From JBDHWG01 sp039810085 (GTDB lineage: Bacteria; Chloroflexota; Anaerolineae; Epilineales; JAHCIE01): a DNA stretch of 64,000 nt. Within the stretch, counting starts at the first letter, position 1, and every line of letters begins with the position of its first letter. A program made the position numbers and the translations under genes. The stretch lies in NCBI GenBank assembly GCA_039810085.1, contig JBDHWG010000005.1:180595-244594 (forward strand), written 5' to 3'. The notes under the pieces were generated by a model that did no database searches, was not told the origin of the DNA, and worked only from the letters and a program-made list of their open reading frames with translations. Positions 47,217 through 55,617 of the stretch are shown here, one piece after another.

Positions 47217-50200
47217 TCGATTCCTCCACAGCGGGTGTCGATGTTGAGGCTGGCGCAGCTTCGGAGGCTTTGCCGGTGGGCGTCGAGCCGTTCGCGCCGC
47301 GAGCGCTCGACAGCAGCCGGGCGACCTGGTACTTGGACTCCTTCTCAGCCTGTTGCAGCCGCTCGATAATCGCGTAGCGCTCGGCGATGCCTTGCACGAC
47401 ATCCTTGGCCGCGCCATCACCTGTCTCGCCCGACTGAGCGAGCAGGCTGATGGTCGCGTGCAGCAGGGCGGCCCAGAGAAGCTGGCCGAACGCCTCCTGG
47501 TTGAACCACAGGATGCCCTGGTGGCGGTTCACGCCGAGATACTGCTGCACCTCGCTGTCGCGCAGCCACGAGTCGAGGACGCGGTACGCGCGCAGGTCAG
47601 TGGCCGCGCCCATGTTGAACCACTTGTCATGCTCACTGAACAGCTTGATGGCCGCGACGGCGCGCCAGGCAGTGGCGTCAGTCATTCCCAGGCCCTCCAG
47701 CGCGGGCGCGATGACGCTCCCCAGCCGCCACTCGTCGATGAGGGTGCGGCTCTGTCCGCTCGCGTCTGGCCCGCCAATCATCTCGCCCAGAGAGTGGGTG
47801 AACACCCAGGCGAGGGCGCCGCCCCACAGGGCGGGGTTCGCCTCGAAGCGCGCCATCAGGTAGTCGACGCCGGCGGTGAACTGGCGCGACACGTCGCCAT
47901 CGGCCTGCTCTCTCAGCGAAGGCAGGGCCACGACCGCGTCCAGCTCGCGCCGGATCTTCTCGGCGACCGTCTCCGGGTCGATCTCAGACCGGCTGAACTC
48001 TTGGATGGCCCGCAGCAGCTCGTCCACGCGCTCGCCTACCTCGCGCAGTACCGTCTCTTTCTCGTCACCCGTCTCGGCGGCGCTTGCGTCTGGCGCGGCC
48101 GCGGCCGTCGTCTCAGCCGCCTTGCCGTCGGCGGCCGTGGGAACGATGCACGTGTCGATGACGCGGCGCAGTGTCTCGGTGTTAACGAGGGTGGCATACG
48201 GCGCGCGCACTGGCTCCAGCGTCAGCTCACGCAGCGCCTCATCGATACTCGGCACGCCGCGCCCGCTGAGCTGCGCTTCCAGGCGGCTATAGCGGCCGGT
48301 GACGTCGTCCTGGACTTCGCGGAAGTCGAGGAAGGTGTGGTAGCGGTATGCGCCCAGTTCCAGGTATAGCCCCTTCTTGAAGAGGTCCTGGTTGCGGCGG
48401 ATATACTCAAGCTCACCGCTGTGGTCGCGGAAGATGATGAACCGGTCGGCGGCATTGGTAAGTTGCAGACCCTCGGCGAGCGTCTTGGTCACGATGATAC
48501 GCTCGTCGTCCACGCCGGTCTTGACCGGATAGGGGAAGGCGACATTGATCCAGCCGCGTGTGTCACCGTACTTGTTGTGGTAGACGACGACAGTGTTCTC
48601 GTTGCCGTAGCGGTTGGAGTAGGCGTAGACGTTCTCGTCGACGCTGCCGCCCGGTGTGATGAAGTCGTAAAGCAGGAAGTTCTCGACCTCGGCGAACAGG
48701 TAGCGCTTGTGGAGCAAGGGGAAGATTTCGCGCTCATGCCGCGCAATCAGGTACGGGTCATCGCTCTCGTTCCACAGCGGCCGGCGGAACTCCATGCCAT
48801 ACTTCTCGGCGTAGCCCTCGACCTGGCCGTGGCCGAACATGGGCAGACCGGGCAGCGTCGCCATCACCGTAGCGATGCCGAAATACTTGTCGCCCTTGCC
48901 GAACTGCTCGACGGCGGTCTTCTCGTCGGGATTGTTCATGAAGTTAACGAAGCGCTTCATGACCTCGGGATCGAACTCGAGGGTGTTCTTCATGACGGTG
49001 CGGTACTTGGCGTTGTCCTCGTCCCGCAACAGGTTCATGAACGCGCTGTTGTAGACCCGGTGCATGCCGAGCGTGCGCACGAAGTAGCCTTCCATGAGCC
49101 AGAACGCCTCGGCGAGCAGCAAGGTATCCGGCGCTTCGGCGGCGACGCGGTCCACCACCTCGCGCCAGAATTCAATGGGTATCGCGGCGTCGAACTCGGC
49201 CTTGGTCATGGCGAACTCGGAGCGCGACGGGATCGCGCCGCCTGTGCCCGGCTCCGGGAACCAGAGGCGCTGGTAGTGGCGCTTCGCCAGGGTCATCGCC
49301 GCATCGAAGCGGATGATGGGGAACTGCCGCGCGACGTGAAGGATCGTCTGGATGACGACCTCGCGCACGTCCGGGTTGAGATAGTTGAGCTGCGCCGTGT
49401 CATTCCATGGCATCGACGTGCCGTCGTTGCCATGATAGATATAGACCTCCGAGCCGGTGTGGCGGTCAACGCGCTTGAACACAACCGCCGCGTCGGTGCG
49501 GCTGAAGTAGTGATCTTCAATGTAGATGCCGACGTTGGGGTCCCACGACAGGTCCGGCCCGCTGAAGCTATAGACGGGGTACGGGGTATCCGTCCGCTGG
49601 ATGAACCACTCCGGGTGCTGCATGACCCAGGGCGAGTCGATGCCCATGTGGTTGGGCACCATGTCGCTGGCGAGGCGAATGCCGCGCTGCCAGGCCCGGT
49701 CGCGCAGGTTCTCGTAGGCCGGCGTACCGCCCAGGTCGTCGGCGATGCGGTAGTCGAACAGGGAATACGCCGACGCGACGGCGTCCTCGTTGCCCATGAT
49801 GCGCTTGATCTCGCGCGACGCATTGCTGCGCTCCCACAGGCCGATCAGCCACAGGCCGGTGAAGCCTCGGCGGGCGAGCTTATCCAGTTCCTCATCGGGG
49901 ATGTCGCTGAGGCGCGTAATGGCGCGCCCATACTGCCGCGAGAGCTGGTCCAGCCAAACGTAGGTATTCTTAGCGATCATGACGACGCGGGGCATCCAGG
50001 CCAGGTCGATGCTGAATGCCTCCGGCTCCGCTTCGATGTCCGCGTAGTCGGTGATTTCAACCGGCCCTGGCTCGGGACCACCCGGCGCAAAGCCAAAGAT
50101 GAAGCGCTTGGCGTCCTCGCGGTACAGGTCGAGGCTAGTCAAGACACGGTAAATCTGGGGGCCGATGACAGCGCCCCACTTGCTGGAGAGAAATTCGAGC

Positions 50201-50880
50201 TGGCCGAAGAGGGAGTAGGGCGACGCGAGGGCCGGAGTGCGCAGGAGGTCGAGCAAGTTCAACCGCGCCAGGTCCGGCGCCGAGAGGTTATCCGCCGACT
50301 GCGCCCGCTGGCCGTCGAAGAACGTGCGCAGCGTGCTGAACAGCGTGGTGTAGCCGCGCTCCTGCTGGAGCGGGCTGTCGTCGAACAGCTCCCGATACGG
50401 CGCGTAGGCCGGGTTCAGGTTCGCGGCCCAATTCATCAGCATCTCTTCGAGGACGATCTCGCGGTTGGGCACGCCGTTGGTGGATCCGGCCAGGTATTCC
50501 TGGACCGTCGTCTGCTGCCGGTATACTTGGTTATTGGGATACTCGTCCACAAAGCGCGTCAGAATGCGGTCAACAGCCGTGTGACCGAGGTTCGCCTCCA
50601 TTGTGTTGAGGGCATCCGTGAACAGGCGCGGGTTCACCTGCTTGCGGTACTCGGCGATCATGTAATGCAGGACTTCGTCGATGAGGCCCATCGCATTGAT
50701 GTCGGCAGCGGCGACGGCGGTTTCTGGGAAATTGACGAGATCGCGCTTCTCGTTCATCCGCTGCGCCAGGACACGCGCCGCGTGGAAGTTCGCCAGGAGA
50801 ACGCGGCCCGTCGTCGAGAACAGGGTATCTTCAAACTGATAACGGTCGCGGGCGCGGCGAGTAATGTGAAACTCCATCAT
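47200..50880 (-). CDS. Very large GH13-family alpha-amylase-like protein
   Basis: 1226 aa from ATG 50880, which overlaps the shikimate kinase stop. The GH13 barrel occupies about residues 330-760: SDMVPNHMG, nucleophile Asp526 (IIRFDAA), acid/base Glu591 (LLAEAFWL), and third Asp652 in NNPDE, where the usual N-H-D is N-P-D. The first 330 residues and the last 400 are helical, with no recognised domain. No signal peptide is seen, so it is likely intracellular. It may act on glycogen or related alpha-glucan, in line with the treS-mak gene elsewhere in the window and the GT4 and glycerate kinase in the same operon. Confidence 0.88.
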   Translation of the reverse strand: MMEFHITRRARDRYQFEDTLFSTTGRVLLANFHAARVLAQRMNEKRDLVNFPETAVAAADINAMGLIDEVLHYMIAEYRKQVNPRLFTDALNTMEANLGHTAVDRILTRFVDEYPNNQVYRQQTTVQEYLAGSTNGVPNREIVLEEMLMNWAANLNPAYAPYRELFDDSPLQQERGYTTLFSTLRTFFDGQRAQSADNLSAPDLARLNLLDLLRTPALASPYSLFGQLEFLSSKWGAVIGPQIYRVLTSLDLYREDAKRFIFGFAPGGPEPGPVEITDYADIEAEPEAFSIDLAWMPRVVMIAKNTYVWLDQLSRQYGRAITRLSDIPDEELDKLARRGFTGLWLIGLWERSNASREIKRIMGNEDAVASAYSLFDYRIADDLGGTPAYENLRDRAWQRGIRLASDMVPNHMGIDSPWVMQHPEWFIQRTDTPYPVYSFSGPDLSWDPNVGIYIEDHYFSRTDAAVVFKRVDRHTGSEVYIYHGNDGTSMPWNDTAQLNYLNPDVREVVIQTILHVARQFPIIRFDAAMTLAKRHYQRLWFPEPGTGGAIPSRSEFAMTKAEFDAAIPIEFWREVVDRVAAEAPDTLLLAEAFWLMEGYFVRTLGMHRVYNSAFMNLLRDEDNAKYRTVMKNTLEFDPEVMKRFVNFMNNPDEKTAVEQFGKGDKYFGIATVMATLPGLPMFGHGQVEGYAEKYGMEFRRPLWNESDDPYLIARHEREIFPLLHKRYLFAEVENFLLYDFITPGGSVDENVYAYSNRYGNENTVVVYHNKYGDTRGWINVAFPYPVKTGVDDERIIVTKTLAEGLQLTNAADRFIIFRDHSGELEYIRRNQDLFKKGLYLELGAYRYHTFLDFREVQDDVTGRYSRLEAQLSGRGVPSIDEALRELTLEPVRAPYATLVNTETLRRVIDTCIVPTAADGKAAETTAAAAPDASAAETGDEKETVLREVGERVDELLRAIQEFSRSEIDPETVAEKIRRELDAVVALPSLREQADGDVSRQFTAGVDYLMARFEANPALWGGALAWVFTHSLGEMIGGPDASGQSRTLIDEWRLGSVIAPALEGLGMTDATAWRAVAAIKLFSEHDKWFNMGAATDLRAYRVLDSWLRDSEVQQYLGVNRHQGILWFNQEAFGQLLWAALLHATISLLAQSGETGDGAAKDVVQGIAERYAIIERLQQAEKESKYQVARLLSSARGANGSTPTGKASEAAPASTSTPAVEESSDKPA

Positions 50881-51458
50881 GCTAACCTCCGGTCGGTCTC
50901 TTGTGTGAGAACCCATTCAAGAATAATGTCAGTAACGTCGGCCGGTGTCAATGCATCCGTTTCGACGATCAAGTCAGCCTCGGCATAGAATGCTCGGCGT
51001 TGCTCCAGAAGTGCAGTGATGCGCGCTAGTGGGTCAGCGCCCGCCAGCAGTGGCCTCGGCTCGATGCGGGCCGCTTCCGCTAGACGCGCGAGAACCGTCT
51101 CCGGCTGCGCGCTGAGGCACACGACCCACGCCCGCTCGCGCATCAGCGCACGATTGGCAGGCGATATCACAGCGCCGCCACCTGTCGCCACTACGTTGTC
51201 CCGCCCGGCTAGAGATGCCGCAAGGACGGCGCTTTCGAGGGCGCGAAACGTCGGCTCGCCATCGTCGCGGAAGATAACCTCAATCGGTTTGCCAGTCGTC
51301 ACCGTAATGAGATCGTCGGTATCCACTCGATACCAACCCAGCGCCGCTGCGAGTCGGCGGCAGACGGTGGATTTGCCGGTCGTGCTGAAGCCGGTCAGCG
51401 CGATATTGGGCTTTCGCAAGGTAACCGGTTGGCGCTGCCGCATCACGACCGAATCCAT
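50877..51458 (-). CDS. aroK: Shikimate kinase
   Basis: 193 aa from ATG 51458 (a TTG 21 bases upstream is an alternative). ATP loop GFSTTGKST (about residue 24); the acidic DTDDLI (about 48); shikimate-binding R-x-x-E (FRALESAVL), and the GGG motif in VVATGGGAV. Phosphorylates shikimate to shikimate 3-phosphate in aromatic amino acid synthesis. It is odd to find it inside an operon with DNA repair and sugar genes, and no other aro gene is near. Confidence 0.93.
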   Translation of the reverse strand: MDSVVMRQRQPVTLRKPNIALTGFSTTGKSTVCRRLAAALGWYRVDTDDLITVTTGKPIEVIFRDDGEPTFRALESAVLAASLAGRDNVVATGGGAVISPANRALMRERAWVVCLSAQPETVLARLAEAARIEPRPLLAGADPLARITALLEQRRAFYAEADLIVETDALTPADVTDIILEWVLTQETDRRLA

Positions 51459-51482
51459 GTCTGCGCGCTCTGTGTGCAAGAC

Positions 51483-52073
51483 TCAGGCCCAGGGCATTGC
51501 CGTGGGCGACACGACGAAGCGCCATAAAGCCTCGCGCGCCTGAGTATCGCCCCCAACGCCCACACGCGGCGTTCGCGTCACGTAGGCGTCCGGTATGGTG
51601 GGCGCGTCCTCGATGAATAGCTCGCCTGGCTGTGTCATGTCTATCCCGTTCTGACCCAGGTCGATGCCCATCGCCTGGCATAGCTTGCCCGGCCCATCGG
51701 CGGTTTGCGCGAGCGGTCGGCCCCCGCGCCGGGCGCGCATCGTCGCAACGCCCTCTTGGGGCGCAATGGCGCGGATCAAGACGGCAGCCGGGAAACCTTC
51801 GCGCTCTGTGACGGCATTCAGAGAGTAGTGAACGCCATAGATGATGTAGACGTAGGCGAACCCCGGCGGCCCATACATCACGGCGTGGCGCTCACGCCAG
51901 CCGCGCGCCGCGTGGTTCGCTTTGTCTGCCTCACCAATGTATGCCTCGGTCTCTGTGATCCGCCCACTCAAGCGTTCGCCATCGAGAACGCGAACGAGAG
52001 ACTTACCCAGCAAGTCGCGCGCAACGTCGAGCGTCGAGCGATGATAGAATGCTCGTTGTAGAATCTCTGCCAT
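51483..52073 (-). CDS. 3-methyladenine DNA glycosylase (AAG/MPG type)
   Basis: 196 aa, the usual length. Removes alkylated purines from DNA. Motifs: LARDLLGKSLVR, TETEAYIGEADKANHA-ARG with the catalytic Glu, GPPGFAYVYIIYG-HYSLN, and GPGKLCQAMGI. The ATG overlaps the stop of the MoaD-like gene (TGATG). Confidence 0.95.
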   Translation of the reverse strand: MAEILQRAFYHRSTLDVARDLLGKSLVRVLDGERLSGRITETEAYIGEADKANHAARGWRERHAVMYGPPGFAYVYIIYGVHYSLNAVTEREGFPAAVLIRAIAPQEGVATMRARRGGRPLAQTADGPGKLCQAMGIDLGQNGIDMTQPGELFIEDAPTIPDAYVTRTPRVGVGGDTQAREALWRFVVSPTAMPWA

Positions 52074-52357
52074 CAGCCGCCCGCAACTGGCAGGATGATG
52101 CGTAGCGTCTGGCCCTCGCTAATCCGCGTCTCCGTCGCGGCGGCCTCCGGAACGGCCTTGTCATCCACGAACAAGGCATAGGGTACGCCGACGCCCGCCG
52201 CGTGGGCCTCATACGCCCCGCGGAAGCCAGGCTGCTCGGCCAGCTTGACCAGCACGTCCGCCACAGTCGCCGCCGAATTATCCAGGGCAACGGTCATTTC
52301 GCGTTGCCCCACGGCGCGCCATAGCGGCTCGCTCATTTTAACTTTCACCTGGATCAT
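52073..52357 (-). CDS. MoaD/ThiS-family sulfur carrier-like protein
   Basis: 94 aa from ATG 52357 (ATG 52363 also possible). Beta-grasp fold with the C-terminus VAGG, the Gly-Gly that is thiocarboxylated or conjugated in MoaD and ThiS. The core QPGFRGAY and the hydrophobic RIILPVAGG are typical. No molybdopterin or thiamine gene adjoins, so the partner is unknown. A second beta-grasp protein, fused to Mut7-C, ends the same operon. Confidence 0.9.
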   Translation of the reverse strand: MIQVKVKMSEPLWRAVGQREMTVALDNSAATVADVLVKLAEQPGFRGAYEAHAAGVGVPYALFVDDKAVPEAAATETRISEGQTLRIILPVAGG

Positions 52358-52382
52358 GACCATGTCCTGCGAAACGACTCGT

Positions 52383-52907
52383 TTACTGCAACTCCTGCAA
52401 GGCGCGTTCCCAGGCGCGCAGGGCGGACTGCCCGAACAGCACAATTCGTACCTGCATCGGCTCTGTCTTAAGGAAATCGATGATCGCCGCCAGAGCCACC
52501 CGCGCGGCCTCAGCCGTGGGATAGCCATAGATGCCGGTGCTGATGGCGGGAAAGGAGACGCTGTGCAGCCCGTGCTGGGCGGCCAGCGCCAGACTGTTGC
52601 GGTAGGCGCTGGCGAGTAAATCTGCTTCGCCGCGCCCACCGTCGTGGTAAACCGGACCGACGGCATAGATGATGTAGCGCGCCTTCAGGTCTCCGCCCGG
52701 TCCAATGCGCGCCTCGCCCGTCTGGCAGCCGCCCAGCTTGCGGCGCTCGACCAGGGCGCTCGGACCGGCGGCGCGGGTAATCGCGCCATCCACACCACCG
52801 CCGGGCGCCAGGGCCTCGTTTGCAGCATTGACGATGGCGTCGGTTGTCTCCTGCGTAATGTCGCCCTCGACCAGTTCGACGCTTCCCTTGCCGATGTTGA
52901 CTCGCAC
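52383..52907 (-). CDS. Macro domain (ADP-ribose-binding) protein
   Basis: 174 aa from GTG 52907, with AGGAGA six bases upstream. Single macro domain: VEGDITQ, DAIVNAANEALAPGGGVDGAI, and VSFPAISTGIYGYP, which line the ADP-ribose pocket. Members remove ADP-ribose from proteins or deacetylate O-acetyl-ADP-ribose (MacroD/YmdB type). It is first in the long minus-strand operon, directly after its promoter. Confidence 0.95.
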   Translation of the reverse strand: MRVNIGKGSVELVEGDITQETTDAIVNAANEALAPGGGVDGAITRAAGPSALVERRKLGGCQTGEARIGPGGDLKARYIIYAVGPVYHDGGRGEADLLASAYRNSLALAAQHGLHSVSFPAISTGIYGYPTAEAARVALAAIIDFLKTEPMQVRIVLFGQSALRAWERALQELQ

Positions 52908-52935
52908 GGTGTCTCCTGAGTTTGCTTCTTTTGGA

Positions 52936-52964
52936 AGTATAGCACGGCGGGGAGGGCGGGTCAA
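52936..52964 (-). promoter_or_regulatory. Promoter of the nine-gene minus-strand operon
   Basis: Minus strand TTGACC (52964-52959) and TATACT (52941-52936), 17 bases apart, 30 bases upstream of the macro-domain start. Confidence 0.7.
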
Positions 52965-53002
52965 CGAGTGTGCCTATTTCCGGAAATATCCTCTCAAAGT
53001 AC

Positions 53003-53050
53003 TTGACACAGACATTTGTTCTAGTGTATAATGTGTTCTGTAATCAGAAC
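53003..53050 (+). promoter_or_regulatory. Promoter with operator-like inverted repeat
   Basis: TTGACA (53003-53008) and TATAAT (53027-53032), 18 bases apart. GTTCTG-TAAT-CAGAAC (53035-53050) is a perfect inverted repeat at the expected transcription start; another TTGTTCT lies within the spacer. The layout suggests a repressor site. Drives the FAD oxidoreductase (start 53187). A second hairpin (GGGCGGCG/CGCCGCCC, about 53076-53103) lies in the leader. Confidence 0.75.
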
Positions 53051-53186
53051 ACCCGTTAGCACCTGCATGGTTGTGGGGCGGCGCTCCCGTTGAGACGCCG
53101 CCCTACGCCATTTGACGCCCCGTTTCCCCGCGTGCTATGCTTACCCCAACCGCCGGGCGCATGATGGAAACCACGGAATACACTTG

Positions 53187-54389
53187 ATGAACAATAACGA
53201 GCCAACGTCATATTGGCTGGCAACAGCAGGCGACCTGGCGTTGACGGGCGCATTGCCGCGCCGCGCCCAGGTCGTTGTGGTCGGGGCGGGGGTGATGGGC
53301 GCTTCGATTGCGCTGTTCCTGGCGCGAGCGGGCGCTGACGTTCTCCTGGTCGAGCGGGGGACGCTGGCGGGCGGCGCGACGGGCCGCAATGCGGGCATCG
53401 TCTCGCCCGGTACGACGGAGAGCTACCTGAAGACCATCGAGACGCGCGGCCACACCGCAGCCCGGACTATCTGGCGGTACACCGAAGACAGCGCCGCGCT
53501 GCTGAAGCGAACGCTGGCCGAGGAGGGCATTGATGGCGACTACCGCCCCGAAGGGAGCTACGCCCTCGCCCTGTCGGAAGACGACGAGAGCCGCCAACAG
53601 GCGGTGATCGACGCGCTGGCGCGAGACGGCTTCGAAATGCAGTGGCTCAGCGCCGACGCCCTGCAAGCGCGCGTCGCCGTGGCGCTGCCGCCGGCGTTCC
53701 GTGGCGCGCGCTTCAACCCGCGCGGCGCAGTTGTTCACAGCGGACGGCTCGTGCGCGGTCTGGCCGCTGCCGCCGCTCGCCGTGGCGCCGCCGTGCGGAC
53801 GGGCGTGACAGCCAAAGCAATCCGCCAGGGCGTCGTCGAGACGGACAAGGGCGACCTCATAGCGGATCACATCGTCCTGGCGACGAATGCCTGGACTGGC
53901 GGGCTTGCGCCGAGGCTGGCGCAGGTCATCGAGCCAGTTCGCGGGCAGATGCGGGCGACAGCCCCGCTGCCGCGCCGCGTCTTTCCAGGCGCGTGGTCCG
54001 CGAACGACGGCGGCGAGTACTGGCAGCAGACGACAGACGGCGCGTGGGTGCTGGGCGGGATGCGGCGCGTTGCCGCTGACGCCGACCGCCCGTACACCGA
54101 GAATCACCTGCGCCCCGAAATTCAGGCCGCGCTGGACGGCTTCGTCAGCGAGAACTTCCCGGAATTGGCGTCCGCGCCGGTCGCGTACCGCTGGGCGGGC
54201 ATCATGGGCTTCACGCCAGACTCGTCGCCGCTCATCGGGCCGTTGTCGCCGGGTCTCTGGATTGCCGCCGGCTGTACCGGCCACGGTATGCCGTTCACAA
54301 CGGAAACCGGGCGCGTGCTCGCCGAGTGGATTTGCCAGGGCCAGCCGGACCGCGACATGTCACCCTTCGACCCCAGGCGCTTCGGATGA
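53187..54389 (+). CDS. FAD-dependent oxidoreductase of the D-amino acid/glycine oxidase type
   Basis: 400 aa from ATG 53187. The FAD-binding motif is VVVVGAGVMGASIALFLARAG near residue 25, followed by RGTLAGGATGRNAG. The C-terminus has the family end GIMGFTPDSSPLIGP...GCTGHGMPFTTETGR. Oxidises an amine or amino acid such as glycine, sarcosine or proline; the substrate is unclear. The weak ribosome site and the strong promoter with a structured leader suggest regulated expression. It overlaps the next gene by four bases. Confidence 0.92.
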   Translation: MNNNEPTSYWLATAGDLALTGALPRRAQVVVVGAGVMGASIALFLARAGADVLLVERGTLAGGATGRNAGIVSPGTTESYLKTIETRGHTAARTIWRYTEDSAALLKRTLAEEGIDGDYRPEGSYALALSEDDESRQQAVIDALARDGFEMQWLSADALQARVAVALPPAFRGARFNPRGAVVHSGRLVRGLAAAAARRGAAVRTGVTAKAIRQGVVETDKGDLIADHIVLATNAWTGGLAPRLAQVIEPVRGQMRATAPLPRRVFPGAWSANDGGEYWQQTTDGAWVLGGMRRVAADADRPYTENHLRPEIQAALDGFVSENFPELASAPVAYRWAGIMGFTPDSSPLIGPLSPGLWIAAGCTGHGMPFTTETGRVLAEWICQGQPDRDMSPFDPRRFG

Positions 54390-55267
54390 TGCACGACGAA
54401 CAAGGGGTGGGGTACGCCAGCGCGTGGCGGCGAGAGATGGCCCGCGACTTCGCGCGGACTTACGACGACAGGCCCCAGGTACGCGCTGTGCTCGTGTCGG
54501 GGTCGGCAGCGACGGGGCGGGCGGATAACGCCTCCGATATCGAGATGACGGTGTTCTGGGATAGGGACCCCGACGCGGCGATGCGGCGCGACACCATCGA
54601 GCGGGGTGGCGGCGACGCAAGGCAGCTGTACGACTACGAGGAGGACAACGGCGACTGGCCGGACGATGCCGTGCTGCGAGGCGTGGAGCTACAGATTAGC
54701 AATCGCAGCGTGGCGGTTGTGGAGGGATGGCTGGCAGACGTGGTCGATGCCTACGCCACGTCGCTGGTGAAGCAGGACCTCATCGCCATCATCCAGAGCG
54801 GCATTCCCCTAAAAGGGGCCGAGGCTATCGAGGCGTGGCGAACGCGCGTCGCCGTGTATCCGCCTGGGCTGGCGCAAGCGATGATTGCCGAGCATCTGTG
54901 GTTCATGGCGGCGTGGAACCGCAACAAGCTGGCCCGACGCGGGGAGGTTGTGCTATTCTACGAGGACGCCGCAGCGTCGGCGAAACGCCTATACCTCCTG
55001 TGGCTGGCGCTGAGCGGCGTGTATCTGCCGCACCTGGGCTTCAAGTGGATGGAGCAGACACTTGCTACGCTGCCCGTCGCTCCGGCAGACGCGGCGCGGC
55101 GATTGCGTGCGGTGTTCGAAGCGCCCCTCGCCGAAGCGTCCTCGATGCTCAACGGGTTAATCGTCGATACGTTCGATCTCGTTGCCCGCTATTTGCCTGA
55201 AGCCGACATTGCCGAGGCGCGCGGTGACTTCTTCCGCGAGCGGCCGTCGCGGGACGCGCCGCCGTAA
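54386..55267 (+). CDS. Nucleotidyltransferase-fold protein (DUF4037-like)
   Basis: 293 aa from ATG 54386, overlapping the FAD gene stop. The nucleotidyltransferase signature is S-G-S-A-A-T-G-R-A-D-N-A-S-D-I-E (about residue 39), with the metal-binding acids S-D-I-E. The rest is helical, resembling proteins annotated as DUF4037. Possible aminoglycoside- or small-molecule nucleotidyl transfer; the role is unknown. Its coupling to an FAD oxidoreductase is not a known pair. Confidence 0.78.
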   Translation: MMHDEQGVGYASAWRREMARDFARTYDDRPQVRAVLVSGSAATGRADNASDIEMTVFWDRDPDAAMRRDTIERGGGDARQLYDYEEDNGDWPDDAVLRGVELQISNRSVAVVEGWLADVVDAYATSLVKQDLIAIIQSGIPLKGAEAIEAWRTRVAVYPPGLAQAMIAEHLWFMAAWNRNKLARRGEVVLFYEDAAASAKRLYLLWLALSGVYLPHLGFKWMEQTLATLPVAPADAARRLRAVFEAPLAEASSMLNGLIVDTFDLVARYLPEADIAEARGDFFRERPSRDAPP

Positions 55268-55300
55268 GGTCGCGGCACATCGCGCGTCGTATATCGAGGA

Positions 55301-55329
55301 TTGACCCAGAAGGCATTTCGGGGTATAAT
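55301..55329 (+). promoter_or_regulatory. Promoter of the tRNA-Ser/SRP RNA unit
   Basis: TTGACC (55301-55306) and TATAAT (55324-55329), spaced 17. The tRNA begins at 55344, so the transcript start fits closely. Confidence 0.8.
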
Positions 55330-55343
55330 TCTCGCTCGGATAC

Positions 55344-55436
55344 GGAGAGGTCGCATAGCCCGGTCTAGTGCGCGCGACTGGAAATCGCGTAGGCAGTTAT
55401 TCTGTCTCGCGGGTTCAAATCCCGCCCTCTCCGCCA
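55344..55436 (+). tRNA. tRNA-Ser (anticodon GGA)
   Basis: Acceptor GGAGAGG pairs with CCTCTCC; the encoded end is GCCA. The anticodon stem CGCGA/TCGCG holds loop CTGGAAA, anticodon GGA, reading TCC and TCT. The long variable arm (GTAGGCAGTTATTCTGTC) is that of a serine tRNA. T arm GCGGG-TTCAAAT-CCCGC. The CCA end is encoded. Confidence 0.97.
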
Positions 55437-55459
55437 ACGTCGGCCCAGACCCTTATCCC

Positions 55460-55549
55460 GGTGGCACGGGCGGGGGCCCTGAGCGGCAGCGGACTGTGAA
55501 TCCCGCCAGGACCGAGAGGTAGCAACGGTAAGCGGCCCCCGCTGGGTGA
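55460..55549 (+). ncRNA. ffs: 4.5S signal recognition particle RNA
   Basis: Lies directly after the tRNA gene. A stem GCGGGGGCC (about 55470) pairs with GGCCCCCGC (about 55533). The conserved apical part is GCCAGGACCGAGAGGTAGCA (55505-55524) followed by ACGGTAAG, matching the SRP domain IV loop pattern (GxCAGG-xCCGxxAGGxAGCA). Length about 90 bases, as for small bacterial SRP RNA. It is likely processed from one transcript with the tRNA, or read on into rsmA. Confidence 0.9.
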
Positions 55550-55617
55550 CTCAGGTTGCCTTGGCTACGACCATCGGGGTAAGGATCTGGGCCGAACGAT
55601 TCCCCTCACGAGGGTAT

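Noticed and set aside
48421..50988. Long open frame of about 855 codons on the plus strand
   Set aside because: Antisense to the GH13 gene; composition reflects high GC codon use, with no family motifs and no ribosome site.
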